Of a stretch of DNA of 64,000 nucleotides, positions 1 to 11,378 are shown one piece after another (positions within the stretch are counted from its first letter, which is position 1; every line of letters begins with the position of its first letter). Below the pieces are notes generated by a model, which was not told the origin of the DNA, did no database searches, and saw only the letters and a list, made by a program, of their open reading frames with translations. This DNA is from Thuidium tamariscinum (Eukaryota; Streptophyta; Bryopsida; Hypnales; Thuidiaceae), in assembly GCA_947034885.2 (NCBI GenBank), contig OX344749.2, positions 5,657,501-5,721,500 of the forward strand. The letters are read 5' to 3'. A program made the translations under genes and the position numbers.

Positions 1-1030
1 ATTTCTTTTCTTGTTTTGGCATCTCTTACTTTTTCAATACCAAAATTTTATTTGTCTTTTTCATTTTTTTCATATATTTGTCTTTCCAAGAAATAATTTA
101 ATTTAATTTGTTCTCTTTTGTTTATATAGACTCAATCTATCTTTTGTGCCTATTGTGTAATTTGCTTTATGATTCTTATTTTAATCTTCTAGCTTCTTTA
201 TTTTTGTGGTTTTTCCTTTATCTTACTTATTTTGTTACTTCTTTATTATCTTTAATAATCTTCATTCATGTTTTTGAAAGCTTAGGGTCTTCCCCCCATT
301 TTCTTCTCTTTCTAATTACAATTGTGTATTCCTAGTGGCTTACTTAAGAAACCCCTAACTACTTGAGCGACCAAATATAGTCACACAAAAAATTTCAGCT
401 CAAATCTGAATGGGCAGTTAAATTTCTTTGACCATTCTGAATTTTTTCCAGGTAGGTTTTAGTGTTAACTATTGAAAACTTTCATTTTTTACAGAAAAAA
501 GTAAATATTTGATTATTTAGGGGTTTTCAAAGGTAGTGGAGAGTAAAGCTTGCGAATTTTTATTTCATTTTCCGCTTTAGTGCACAACTTGCCAATTTCA
601 CTTGATTTGAAATCTAAAAAATTGTACTTATCCAAATGATTTGAAAATGGTCCCAATGTAAAGTGTAAAGTATTTTCATGACTTTCACCATTGAAAATTT
701 CAACATGCAAGTGTTGATTTGAAGATTTTTGAGATTTTTAGTTATAGAAGAAATTTGTATTACCATAATTGCAAGGTGGATTGTGTAATGAATTTGATAG
801 CTTTTCATGTGAAATTAAGTTTTTTGAAAGTACATTTTAGTATACTAACACTATCTGTATTTGTTCATGTCACCATTAATCCCAAAAAACTTCTATATAC
901 AAATTTCTAAAACATTGTGGGGAGAGGTAGCATACTAAAAATAGAAAACATACATTTCTCTTGTTATAATCTCACAACTCCTTTGCAATTTTGCACTCAA
1001 AATTGGTTTGTAAACTAATATGCAAGCTCT
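1..1030. other. AT-rich intergenic DNA, nothing recognised
   Basis: Low-complexity T-rich and A-rich sequence. The short open frames have no recognisable domain or splice context. No repeat boundary was seen before the MITE that starts at 1031. Confidence 0.6.
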
Positions 1031-1260
1031 TTAACCCTTGAAGGACGGACTGATGGCCGCGGAAACCATGCATTTTGATACCGTGTGACATCACCTACTT
1101 TGAAAAAGCCAAATATATGCATTGGAAGTCAAAGTATTGTAGAAGATCTTCCTTTTCCACCCCCAATACCGAGGATGAAAAATTGCATTTCCGTCCTGAA
1201 AGGAAAGATTCTTTGTCATTCAGCGGACACCAAACGTCCGCGGCGTCGTTCAAGGGTTAA
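1031..1260. mobile_element. TTAA-flanked MITE, piggyBac-like ends
   Basis: A 222-bp body (1035-1256) lies between two TTAA tetranucleotides (1031-1034 and 1257-1260). The left end reads CCCTTGAAGGACG and the right end CGTCGTTCAAGGG, so the ends are imperfect inverted repeats; CCGCGG also occurs near both ends. TTAA duplication and CCC/GGG termini are typical of piggyBac-type elements, and Kolobok elements also use TTAA. No transposase is present, so this is a non-autonomous element. The superfamily is inferred from the termini alone. Confidence 0.65.
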
Positions 1261-1436
1261 ACATCTATGCAGTTTAATTTTGAAAAAAGAAAATTTTGCT
1301 TCATTGGAGATTACTAGAAGCCAATGCTCTTTTTTCTTAAGAAAAACACACTTGCCAAGGCTTGGGCACTTAGGGGTTAATATTGAAATTAGTTGGTATA
1401 CATTGTTTTCTTCCATAAGTTTTTTTTGATGGGAAG

Positions 1437-1747
1437 ATGGCGAATTTCATTAAATTGGCAATATTCCAAATGCCATTTTTCAAACCGCGCGGTCTGAACT
1501 GAAATTGACATCTAGGATTGGTATAGATTTTTAGAAATCTAAGACATGTATAGATTTTCAAATTCAAAGAGAAATTTAGATTTCAAATCATACGGTCTGA
1601 AATATCTTAGACATATGTAGATTTTAGACATCTACAACATATATAGATTTCAAAAATCTATAACAATTTTACATTTCAAACTGCGTAGTTTGAACTATCA
1701 AAAGTGTCAAATTAATGGAATACCACCATTTTAACAAAATTTGCCAT
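1437..1747. mobile_element. MITE family A, copy 1 (311 bp)
   Basis: Terminal inverted repeats of about 31 bp begin ATGGCGAATTTC on the left and end AAATTTGCCAT on the right. The 4-bp direct repeat GAAG flanks the element at 1433-1436 and 1748-1751. The interior is built of degenerate modules: a near-palindrome of the type CCGCGCGGTCTGAA, then AGATTTnnAAATCT-like hairpins. It is too short to code for a transposase. The same family is seen at 10438, 17421, 18273, 28889 and possibly 56130. Confidence 0.85.
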
Positions 1748-1915
1748 GAAGGTTTAATCTCCTATTGATATGGAAGAAGTGTTTCTTGAAACTTACTGCT
1801 ACAACTATTAGACAACTTTGAAACTCTTCATACAATTCAAATTTTTATTAGTCATGGTCCCAACAAAAAGATTGAAAGGAATTTTGAGGGAACATTTCAG
1901 TTGGCCTATGGCAAT

Positions 1916-2070
1916 AATTTAGTATTCCTATGACACTAATTTAGCATGCCTACAATATTAACTTAGCATTCCTATGATACTAATTTAGAATGCCTACAAT
2001 ATTAATTTAGCATTCCTATGGCACTAATTTATCATGCCATTAATGTAGCATTCATATAACATTGATTTAG
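1916..2070. repeat. Tandem repeat, ~21-22 bp unit in 42-bp pairs
   Basis: Seven or so head-to-tail units begin AATTTAGCATTCCTATG or AATTTAGCATGCCTACAA, and the two forms alternate, giving a higher-order period near 43 bp. The last units are diverged and one is shortened. Confidence 0.8.
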
Positions 2071-2113
2071 TAAGGGCCAATTTTGACTTCCACCTAATTG
2101 AACTTCTTTAGAT

Positions 2114-2400
2114 GGATGATTGTAAGAAAAAACAATATTATTTTGCAACAATACTCATGATTTTTTTTGGAATAAATTAAAATTAGAAAATAATATTAAT
2201 TTAAAAATAATGGCCAATACATAGATCTTTAAGATGAAGGTAATGATGAAAGGAAATTCATTAAAAAGAATCTCTAAGTAGGAGAACTAAAAAGGTACTA
2301 AATTTCAAGAAAATAGATATTTCAATGTTTTAATTAATATAAAATATTTAAATTTTTTAAAAATAAAATAAAGTTTTTCAATATGCAATAACTTTATAGA
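2114..2400 (-). mobile_element. Partial, diverged copy of ~0.72-kb element family B
   Basis: Read on the minus strand, about 2230-2370 resembles the core of the elements at 42212-42932 and 59612-60485, including TTCTCCTACTTAGAGA. At 2114, GGATGATTGTAAGAA resembles the family terminus GGGTGATTGCAAGAA. The other end and a target-site duplication were not found, so the boundaries are approximate. Confidence 0.45.
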
Positions 2401-3200
2401 GATGGTCATTCACCAGAATACCTTCGAAAATAATTTTTTACATGTTTCAAAATGTAAGTCAAAAGAGGCTTATTTTGTAGACTTCTACATAACATTTAAT
2501 TAGTTGTTTTTGAAAATACTTTGAAGAATATCTAAAAATATACTATGAAACCATCTCTTCTTTTGCCCACATCATTGCAACCTCAAAATGATGGAAAAAT
2601 GACTTTTCACACCCTAAGAAAGCGACTTAAACTTTAATCCACATCATTTTAGAATGACTATGGAACAATTTACCATATCTTAGTCTATTTGAATGGCACA
2701 AAGACTCCATTGCAACTTCTAAATGACCACATAATGAAATTTGATATGGATGTTTACATTAGATGTTTAATGGCTCTATTATAACTTCAAAATGACTTGC
2801 AAATATTGGCCATGTGGTTGAAGGAGGAAATACTTTCCACAATGTTGACACATCAACCATTTTCTTAAGCTCAACTTTCTTTATCAGTTCAACAATAGCT
2901 ATCTTTCATCCATTTATTATACATCCAAGGTACAAATTGTTGGTGATAATAAACTAGGAAGTTCACTAGTCAAAAGCAACTCTCCACTATGACTTGAGGG
3001 CCTCCAAGTCATTGTGCAGTCAAATGTGTTTGGAGTGACTGTTTAAAGTCATTCTTTGAAATCAATTATGTGATTATTTTTTAGTGACAAGAACTAAAGG
3101 AATGAGCACACGTGAAAATCATAGACTCTTGGTATCTCATGAACCATGTTCAAAATAAACAAAGTGGCCTCACCGTCTCAAGTCCCTACTTGAAATACAA
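2401..3200. other. Intergenic DNA; remnant of a repeat unit at its right edge
   Basis: No gene is recognised. From about 3090 the sequence (GAGCACACGTGAAAATC, then GTGGCCTCACCGTCTCAAG) resembles the 5' end of the following tandem units. This edge is therefore probably a degenerate remnant of a further unit. Confidence 0.5.
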
Positions 3201-3859
3201 CATAAAATTCTCAAAGCAGTATGGATTCAGGAGTTCCCGCTACGCCTCTGGTCGATGACCTAATAGTATCCGCCTTCATACTCATGATCGGGTGCTCAAG
3301 GACACATGGTTCCACCCTCATCAGTCTAAAGTCTAAACTTTGCCCTGCAATTCCATTTTCCATATGTCGCCCACGGATATACAAATCCCCAACTGTCATC
3401 ACTGCTTTCTGCGGCTTTCTGACATGCAGAAATTTGTGTATTGAATCCAGTAGTCAGGAACCCCAAAACGCAAATGACACAATTCAAGCATTCACCGCAT
3501 AAGACTTAGTGCCATAAGTCGACCGTATCTGGATACACTGTGCTCCAAGACAAGCATCTTTAATTTGCCAGAACTACATACTAAAAGGGAACAGAGTCTT
3601 AAGCAACATGATTAACCAGCCGCATTAACCAATTTTTTTGGAATTAAAACAAAATTCCCAAAGCACTGCATAGATCTAGCAGCTCCACCTAAGCGGATTA
3701 CTCTGTCTTCACGCTCGATGGTGCTAGCTCAAGGACACTCGATTTCACGTACCCCTCACCCAAAGCTTTCAAATTATTTGATATCAGATTTTCCTTTGGG
3801 CATCGCCATTTATATCAACTTGGAAAGATGATCATCGCTTGATTTCGGGCTATGCCCAG

Positions 3860-5164
3860 TTACACTGCACATCGTTCTCGGACGACGAAGAAGGAGTCGG
3901 CTGAGAGAATGAAGAGAAGGTGTTGCCCTTCGTGAAGATGGTTTTCAGAGACGAAAGCTCGCCACTCAGCTCTTCCCAACTGGTGTCGAATGTCCCTCCC
4001 AAAGCTGGTGTGACAAGCCATTGTTCGGATAGGGGACTGTTCATGTATCCCTTGCAGCTTGACCACGGTGCGAATCCGGTTGCCATACTTTCTGCAAAAG
4101 CCTGCAGGAAGCTCCTGCACCACACAAACATAAGACTCTTCAGATCGACTCCATTCTCGACTCCATCCTTGCATGCACGCACACCCTGGCTCTGAAAATC
4201 TCAGAGAAGTCCTGTGAAGGTCGCACACGCAGAGATCTTACCAAAAACGCTTTTCCATCCCCTCTGACATTCGTGGCTGTCAATGTCTTCGCGAAGCTCG
4301 GAAGGTGATGCAAACTGTCTTCCTTGCAAGATGGAGCCAGAGTTGGAGCGTTGGCACAGTCGGAGACGGCGTTTGACCCTATGTTCGAGAGGTTCTTACC
4401 TTCGTCGCTTCCCTCCTCATCAGCACTCAATCGTGCATCTCTGCAATTGCGATAAGGCTGCTTTGCATTATCTCGAGAATGAGCAGAGTTATAACTTGTG
4501 CGCCTTCTTTGCATTCGAGAGGGATTTTTGTACGGTCCCTGTGTGCTGCGAAATACGTAGACCTTGAATTCGGACATCGCCATCAGCACGAAAATCAGCA
4601 TATCGCCTTCCAAGAGACCATGGGAAATAGCAAACGCTTTCCAACCTCCAGAGAATCTCACTTGAGTCTTCATATTTGGAGAACTAACCGAAATGTTGAG
4701 ATTCACAGGCCAGCGTTTTGTGGATGATTCTGTTCGAAGGATAGTCGATTTTCCGAATTTGGCACCGTGCTTTTGAACAAACCAAGAGGGTAGCGTCTGC
4801 AGGAAGCGAAGATCAATTAATAAGCTCCAGGGAGAAACAGATTAAATCAGAATTTTCCTGCACTTTGCAGAAGTCGTCAATGGCGCTTTAGGTCTCAAGG
4901 ATTGTCAGCACAGTTTGAATCACGATTTCTAAATGTATACCATCAACAGGGATCGGAAGATTCGAATCCGAAGGTCAGACTACGGAAATACTGTACAAGG
5001 ATGGAACTTGCATCACATACCAATCCCGCAGTGTGTTTGTCAGAGCTCGCTGCATTTGACGCTGGAAGGGTCTTCTCGAAGTGAATGCTCCCCTGCAACT
5101 TGTGAAGCACGAGGGGCTTCTCATCGGCGTTCCTTGGCATCACGTTCAAGTTTCGTCTGGCCAT
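3860..5164 (-). CDS. Two-B3-domain transcription factor, copy 1
   Basis: Predicted DNA-binding nuclear protein of 317 aa. Three exons fit by phase: 5164-5021, 4796-4242 and 4114-3860, all phase-0 junctions with GT-AG borders (GTATGT and GTAAGA donors). The start is the conserved MARRNL. B3 domain 1 spans the first intron: LQGSIHFEKTL in exon 1, then TLPSWFVQKHG, GGWKAFAISHGLLEGDMLIFV and KVYVFR. A basic patch (QRRRT) and an acidic, Ser-rich linker (SADEEGSDEGKN) follow. B3 domain 2 runs from LPSFAKTLTATNV across the second intron to the C-terminus (AEWRAFVSENHLHEGQ, then DSFFVVRE). Tandem B3 domains resemble plant REM-type proteins. The target site and role are unknown. Confidence 0.85.
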
Positions 5165-7502
5165 TGATCAATATATCATGTAGCAGGTAATTGTGCACTT
5201 GACCTTCTTAAAACATGCAACCGGAGTAAGTGGCTTAATTTCAGTCTCGCAGTCTCCAGTTCTGAACAAGAATTCGTCTGTCTGAGCCCTCTTCTCAGAA
5301 AGACGACCTCGACAACAACGGAGCTTGTAGACTCTTATTACTTTCAGAGACCAAGCTTATCACTTTTTTTTCGAAGTGAGAAGGTGCAGATCGAGGAGGG
5401 GAAGATTTGTGGAGTGTCTGACTGAGGAGTTCCAGAACCTTGATAGCGTAGATCTCGAGGACTCAATCAAATCAGATTGTGTTCACGGGGTCATAAATTG
5501 TGAGCGTATCCGGAAGTGGATCGGCAACTCGGTAAGATTTATTTATTGCATGCCCACCTCTTGATTTTTTGCGATCAATGAGTGCAATGATTGTATTATT
5601 TTGGCTCATGCCAATGAGTTTTTTTCCATTTGGACTGCGAGAGTGTCAACAAACGTCAATTTCGTTAAATTGTAAGAAAATCACGTTCCTAAAACTCTTA
5701 TAGGCGCCGTGAAATGTTATAGCTGTGTGGATTTCTAGTTTCATAGCATTGTGCACTTGAATCTCAATATTTTGGCTCTTGGAATTGCTCTTATATAACG
5801 ACATGGACGTTAAGAAAACGGACGGGTTTCATTCTCTTGAACTCGAATTTCCTCAACCAATTGATATGCTTGTTCAAACACCAATCCTTGCATCACCTGT
5901 TAATATTTCTGCCGAACGTCACTGAAAAAATTACGTCACTCGTGAAGGGTTTGTCTTAGTGGCTGAATCTCCGAAAACGGGAGAGCAGAAGTCTTTCGAA
6001 GGACTCAGTAAAGTAGTGCTGCAGTGACTGAAGTCTCCACCGAGTGCAGTACGTCCCCGGTAAGGAGATACCAAGACTTGATTTGACTGGTAAATGATAC
6101 ACAGCGTATCTGGACGTGCGACTTCGAAATTATTTCTGAAATTGTGGAGATCTCGAAACAAATATGACGTTGCACATGCAATAATTTATGATATGATCGT
6201 CTATATGGAGACTTGAAACTGATGGAAATCTGATATTATTTCAATACTTAACGATTCCATCGCTTTCATTCTGGAGTTGGAAAGGTGCTATCTCATCCAA
6301 TTGATTATCCATAGGAACAAGAAGCGACCATTTACAGTACCTCGAGAAATTTGTTTGAAGGGATATCCATGGCTGCTTGCAAGTGTTGCTCCATGGGTTG
6401 AACCATTGATGGTGGTAACTATAATGAGTAAAGTCCCACGATGCAACCATTTGCAATGTGCAATTCCATACTAAACCCTAAACTTCAGCAAGCGCTGAGG
6501 CAAGAACCTAATCATTTGCACAAGATTTTGACTCATTCTAGCATACGGTTGCCAACGATAGACATTAAGATTATAGCTTCTCTCATGAAATTTTCCTCAA
6601 CGGAGAAATCTGTTGCTGCAACGTCTCTTAGATCACTGACAAACGTGGACTTGAGGCAGAGGATGGCATACACGAAGGAAATGAGCACACGGAAATCCTG
6701 GACGTGGCATCTTTGGAACTCAGACTGGTTCAGAGTATGAGACAAAGAGGCCTCACTGTTCTCAAGTCTCTCCAAGCACAAACAATGTTAATCTTTTAAA
6801 ATTATATTAAGAGAAGGTTTAGCTTCATCATTTATTTACAAGTCGCAAGGACCAAGCTTCTTGGGATAACATAAAATTCTCAAAGCACTATGGGTTCAGG
6901 AGTTCCCGCTATGCCGCTGGTCGATTACCTATCCGCTTTCATACACATGATGGTGCTCAAAAGACACATGGTTTCACCCTCACCAGTCTAAACTTTGCCC
7001 TGCATTTCAATTTTCCATAAATGTCGCTCACGAATATACAAATCCCCACCGGTAATCACTGCTTTCTGCGGCTTACTGACGCGGAGATATTTGTGCTTTG
7101 AACCAGCAGAGGCAAGAATCCAAAAACGCAAATGACCCAAGAGTTCACGTAGTACCATAAGTTGGATACACTGGACTCTTAAGACAAGCATCGTTAATCT
7201 GCCACAACTACATACTAAAAGGGGACAGAGTCTTAAGCAACATGTTTATAATTAACCAGCCGCATTTACCAATCTTTTTGGAATTAGTACAAAATTCCCA
7301 ATTAAAGCACTGCATAGATCTAGCAGCTCCACCTAAGCGGATTACTCTGTCTTCACGCTCGATGGTGCTAGCTCAAGGACAGTCGGTTCCACCCCGCCTC
7401 ACCCACAGCTTTCGAATTGTTTGAGATCAGACTTTCCCTCGGGCATCGCCATTTGGATCAACTAGGAAAGATGATCATCGCTTGATTTTGGGCTATACCC
7501 AG
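5165..7502. other. Upstream region of B3 copy 1 and downstream region of copy 2
   Basis: 5165-6869 is the 5' flank of B3 copy 1 and is closely matched by 8802-10745 and 12659-14370. 6870-7502 is the 3' flank of copy 2, matched by 3201-3859 and 10746-11378. Short open frames here do not survive as frames in the sister units and are taken as non-coding. The paired TGACG motif at 5916-5940 is listed separately. Confidence 0.6.
5916..5940 (-). promoter_or_regulatory. Paired TGACGT-type motif upstream of B3 copy 1
   Basis: On the coding strand AGTGACGTAA and CAGTGACGTT are separated by a short T-rich spacer, about 755 bp before the start codon. Two TGACG cores close together recall as-1-type sites bound by TGA-class bZIP factors in plants. 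Function is inferred from the motif and from its conservation in sister copies. Confidence 0.45.
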
Positions 7503-8801
7503 TTACACTGCACGTCGTTCTCGGACGACGAAGAAGGAGTCGGCTGAGAGAGTGAAGAGAAGGTGCTGCCCCTCACGAAGATGGTTTTCAGAGACGAAAT
7601 TCCGCCACTCAGCTTTTCCCAAGTAGTGTCGAATGTGCTTCCCAAAGCTTGTGCGACAAATCATTGTTCGGACAGGGGACTGTTCATGTATCCCTTGCAG
7701 CTTGACCACGGTGCGAATCTTGTTGCCATACTTTCTGCAAAAGCCTCCACTCCCTCCAGGAAGCTCCTGCACCACACAAACATAGGATTCTTCAGATCGA
7801 TTCCATTCTTGCATGCACGGACATCCTAGCTTTGAAAATCTCGGATAAGTGCTGTGAAGGTCGCACACGCAGTGATCTTACCAAAACCGCGTGTCCATCC
7901 CCTCTGACATTCGTGGCTGTCAGTGTCTTCGCGAAGCTTGGAAGGTGATGCAAACTGTCTTCCTTGCAAGATGGAGCCTGAGTTGGAGCGTTGGCACAGT
8001 CGGAGACTGCGCTTGAGTCTACGTTCGAGAAGTTCTTACCTTCGTCGCTTCCCTCCTCATCAGCACTCCATCGAGTGTCTCTGCATTCGTGACATGGCTG
8101 GTTTGCTTTGTCACGTGAATGAGCAGAGTGATAAGTGCGCCTTCTTTGCATTCGAGAGGGATTTTTGTACGGTCCCTCTGTGCTGCGGAATACGTAGACC
8201 TTGAATTCGGACATCGCCTTCAGCACGAAAATCAGCATATCGCCTTCCAAGAGACCATGGGAAATAGCAAACGCTTTCCAACCTCCACCGAATCTCACTT
8301 GAGTCACCATAGTTGGAGAACAAACTGAAATGTCGAGAGTGACAGGCCAGCGTTTTGGGGATGATTCTGTTCGAAGGATAGTGAATTTTCCGCATTTGTC
8401 ACCGTGCTTTTGGACAAACCAAGAGGGCATTGTCTACAGGAAGCGAAGATCAATACATTATTTGGAAAATCAGATTAAATCAGAATTGTCAGGACTGCGC
8501 TTTGCAGAAGTCGTCAATGGCGCTTTAGGTCTCAAGGATTGTCAGCACAGTTTGAATCACGATTTCTGAATGTATACCATCAACAGGGATCGGAAGATTC
8601 GAATTCGTGTGTCAGACTACGGAAATACTGTACAAGGATGGAACTTGCATCACATACCAATCTCGCAGATTTCTTGTCAGAGCTTGCTGCATTTGACGCT
8701 GGAAGGGTCTTCTCGAAGTGAATGCTCCCCTGCAACTTGTGAAGCACGAGGGGCTTCTCATCGGCGCTCCTTGGCATCACGTTCAAGTTTCGTCTGGCCA
8801 T
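7503..8801 (-). CDS. Two-B3-domain transcription factor, copy 2
   Basis: 319 aa in three phase-0 exons: 8801-8658, 8433-7882 and 7766-7503. The second exon's acceptor is CTGTAG rather than CTGCAG, still a valid AG. Domain order is as in copy 1. The first B3 has TMPSWFVQKHGDKCGK and GGWKAFAISHGLLEGDML. The second has LPSFAKTLTATNV and AEWRNFVSENHLREGQ. The third exon is a few codons longer at its start (ELPGGSGGFC) than in the sister copies. No frameshift or stop is seen, so it appears functional. Codon and flank similarity to copies 1 and 3 points to a recent duplication. Confidence 0.85.
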
Positions 8802-10437
8802 TGATCAATATATCATGTAGCAGGTAAGTCTGCAGTTCTGCACTTGACCTTCTTAAAACATGCAACCGGAGTAAGTGGCTTAAATTCAGTCTCGCAGTAC
8901 GTCTCCAGTTCCGGACAAGAATTCGTCTGTCTGAGCCCTCTTCTGAGAAAGACGACCTCGACAACAACGGTGCTTGTAGACCAGTTGATATTACGGACAC
9001 CAAGCTTATGAGTCTACTTTCGAAGTGAGAAGGTGCAGATCAAAGGAGATGAAGATTTGTGGAGTGTCTGACTGAGGAGTTCCAGAAACCTGATAGCGAA
9101 GATCTCGAGGACTGATTCAAATCAGATTGTGTTGAAGAGCCGGGCGACAGGGCCATAAATGTTGTGCGTATTGGAAGTGGATCGGCTAGATTTATAAATT
9201 GTACACCTCTTGATTTTTTGCAATCAATGTGTGCCATGATTGTATTATGAAGGCCAGACATAGACTTGTAATTGCGACGATAATGCATGATGGAAAACTG
9301 ATGTCAATGAGAAATTTTCCATTTGGACTGTGATAGTGTTAGCAAATGTCAATTTCGTTAAATTGGAAAAATTTCACGATTCTGGAATTCTTGAAGGCGC
9401 CCTGAAATGTTATATTTGTGCCAGATATGAATAGTTTTTATAGCTTTATGCACTTGAATCTCAGTATTTTGGCTCTCGGAATTGCTCTTCTATAACGAAA
9501 TTGACGTTGAGAAAGCCGACGGAATATGATGCACTTGAACTCCTTTATCGGAACCAACCAATAAATAGTCCTGAACATCAATCCTTGCATCACCGGTCAA
9601 TAATTTCCTCGAACGTCACTGAAAAAATCACGTCACTCGTGAAGGGTTTGTCTTAGTGGCTGAATCTCCGAACACGAGAGAGCAGAAGTCTTTCGAAGGA
9701 CTCAGTAAAGTAGTGCTGCAGTGACTGAAGTCTCCACTGATTGCAGTACGCCCCGGTAATGAGGTACCAAGACTTACAGATTTCACTGGTAAATGATACA
9801 CAGTGTATCTGGACGTGCGAGATCGAAATTATTTCTGAAATTGTGGAGATCTCGAAACAAAAATGACGTTGCACATCCAAAAATTTATGATATGGTTGTC
9901 TCTATGGAGACTTGAAACTGATGGAAATCTGATATTATTTCACTATTTAACGATTCCATCGCTTTCATTCTGGAGTTGGAAGGTGCTATCTCATCCAATT
10001 GATTATCCATAGGAATAAGAAGCGACCATTTACAGTACCACGAGAAATTTGTTTAAAGCGGTATCCATGGCTGCTTGCAAATGTTGCTCCATTGATGGTG
10101 GTATAACGAGTAAAGTCCCACGATACAACCAGTTGCAATGTGCAATTCCATACTAAGCCCTAAACTTAAGCAAGTGCTGAGGCAAGAACCTAATCATTCG
10201 AACAAGATTTTGACTCATTCTAACATACGGTTGCCAATGACGGACATTAAGATTATAGCTTCTCTCATGAAATTTCCTCAACGGAGAAATCTGTTGCTGC
10301 AACGTCTCTTAGATCACTGACAAACGTGGACTTGAGGCAGAGGATGGCACACACGAAGGAAATGAGCACACGGAAATTCTGGACGTGGCATCTTTGGAAC
10401 TCAGACTGGTTCAGAATATGACACATAGAGGCCTCAC
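8802..10437. other. Upstream region of B3 copy 2
   Basis: Conserved 5' flank of copy 2, ending at the MITE insertion. It contains the paired TGACG motif at 9613-9637. No independent gene was recognised; open frames differ from those in the equivalent stretches of units 1 and 3. Confidence 0.6.
9613..9637 (-). promoter_or_regulatory. Paired TGACGT-type motif upstream of B3 copy 2
   Basis: Coding strand AGTGACGTGATTTTTTCAGT is followed by GACGTT, about 810 bp before the start codon. Both TGACG cores and the spacer length match copy 1. Confidence 0.45.
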
Positions 10438-10622
10438 ATGGTCAATTCCGTTAAAATGGCGGTACTCCAATAAAATGGCACATTTTCTTCCTCTACCACT
10501 AAGCCTCTATGTCAAAATGATACACAAAATATGTCAAAATGGCACTTGAAATTTGTCAAAGTGGCACATGGAATATGTCAAAATGGCACTTGGAATACCG
10601 CCATTTCAACGAAATTGACCAT
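10438..10622. mobile_element. MITE family A, copy 2 (185 bp), with empty sites in sister units
   Basis: Inverted ends of about 32 bp (ATGGTCAATTCCGTTAAAAT on the left, ACGAAATTGACCAT on the right) are flanked by TCAC at 10434-10437 and 10623-10626. The equivalent place in unit 1 (near 6750) and unit 3 (near 14250) reads straight through without the element, so the insertion occurred after the array was duplicated. The interior differs from the other members and holds about four copies of a ~23-bp repeat containing TGTCAAAATGGCAC. Confidence 0.92.
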
Positions 10623-10626
10623 TCAC

Positions 10627-11378
10627 TCTCTCAAGTCTCTCCAAGCGCAAGCACTGTTAATCTCTCAAAACTATATTAAGAGATCAGAGGTTTCTAAGCT
10701 TCATCATTTATTTACAAGTCACAAGGACCAAGCTTCTTGGGATAACATAAAATTCTCAAAGCATCATGGGTTCAGGAGTTCTCGCTACGCCGCTGGTCGA
10801 TTACCTATCCGTCTTCATCTACATGATGGTCGTCAAGGACACATGGCCCTACCCTCACCAGTCTAAACTTTGCCCTGCAATTCATTTTTCCATAAATGTC
10901 GCCCACGGATATCTAAATCCCCAACTGTAATCACTGCTTTCTGCGGCTTACTGAGGCGGAGATATTTGTGCTTTGAACCAGCAGTGGCAGGAATCCAAAA
11001 ACGCAAATGACCCCGAAGAGTTCACGTAGTACCGGCCATAAGTCGACCGTATCTGGATACACTGGACTCTCAGACAAGCATCGTTCGTCTGCCACAACTA
11101 CATACTAAAAGGGGACAGAGTCTTAAGCAACATGTTTATAATTAACCAGCCGCATTAACCAATCTTTGTGGAATTAAAACAAAATTCCCAAAGTACTGCA
11201 TAGATCTAGCAGCTCCACCTAAGCGGATTACTCTGTCTTCACGCTCGATGGTGCTAGTTCAAGGACACCCCGCCTCACCCACAGCTTTCGAATTGTTTGA
11301 GATCAGACTTTCCCTCGGGCATCGCCATTTGCATCAACTTGGAAAGATGATAATCGCTTGATTTCGGGTTATGCCCAG
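10627..11378. other. End of unit 2 and downstream region of B3 copy 3
   Basis: 10627-10745 continues the unit 2 flank interrupted by the MITE. 10746-11378 is the conserved 3' flank of copy 3, matching 3201-3859 and 6870-7502. No gene was recognised. Confidence 0.6.

Noticed and set aside
3850..4182. 110-codon minus-strand frame overlapping B3 copy 1 exon 3
   Set aside because: It is a shifted frame of the true exon; the frame ending at 3860 carries the B3 motifs and is conserved in all copies.
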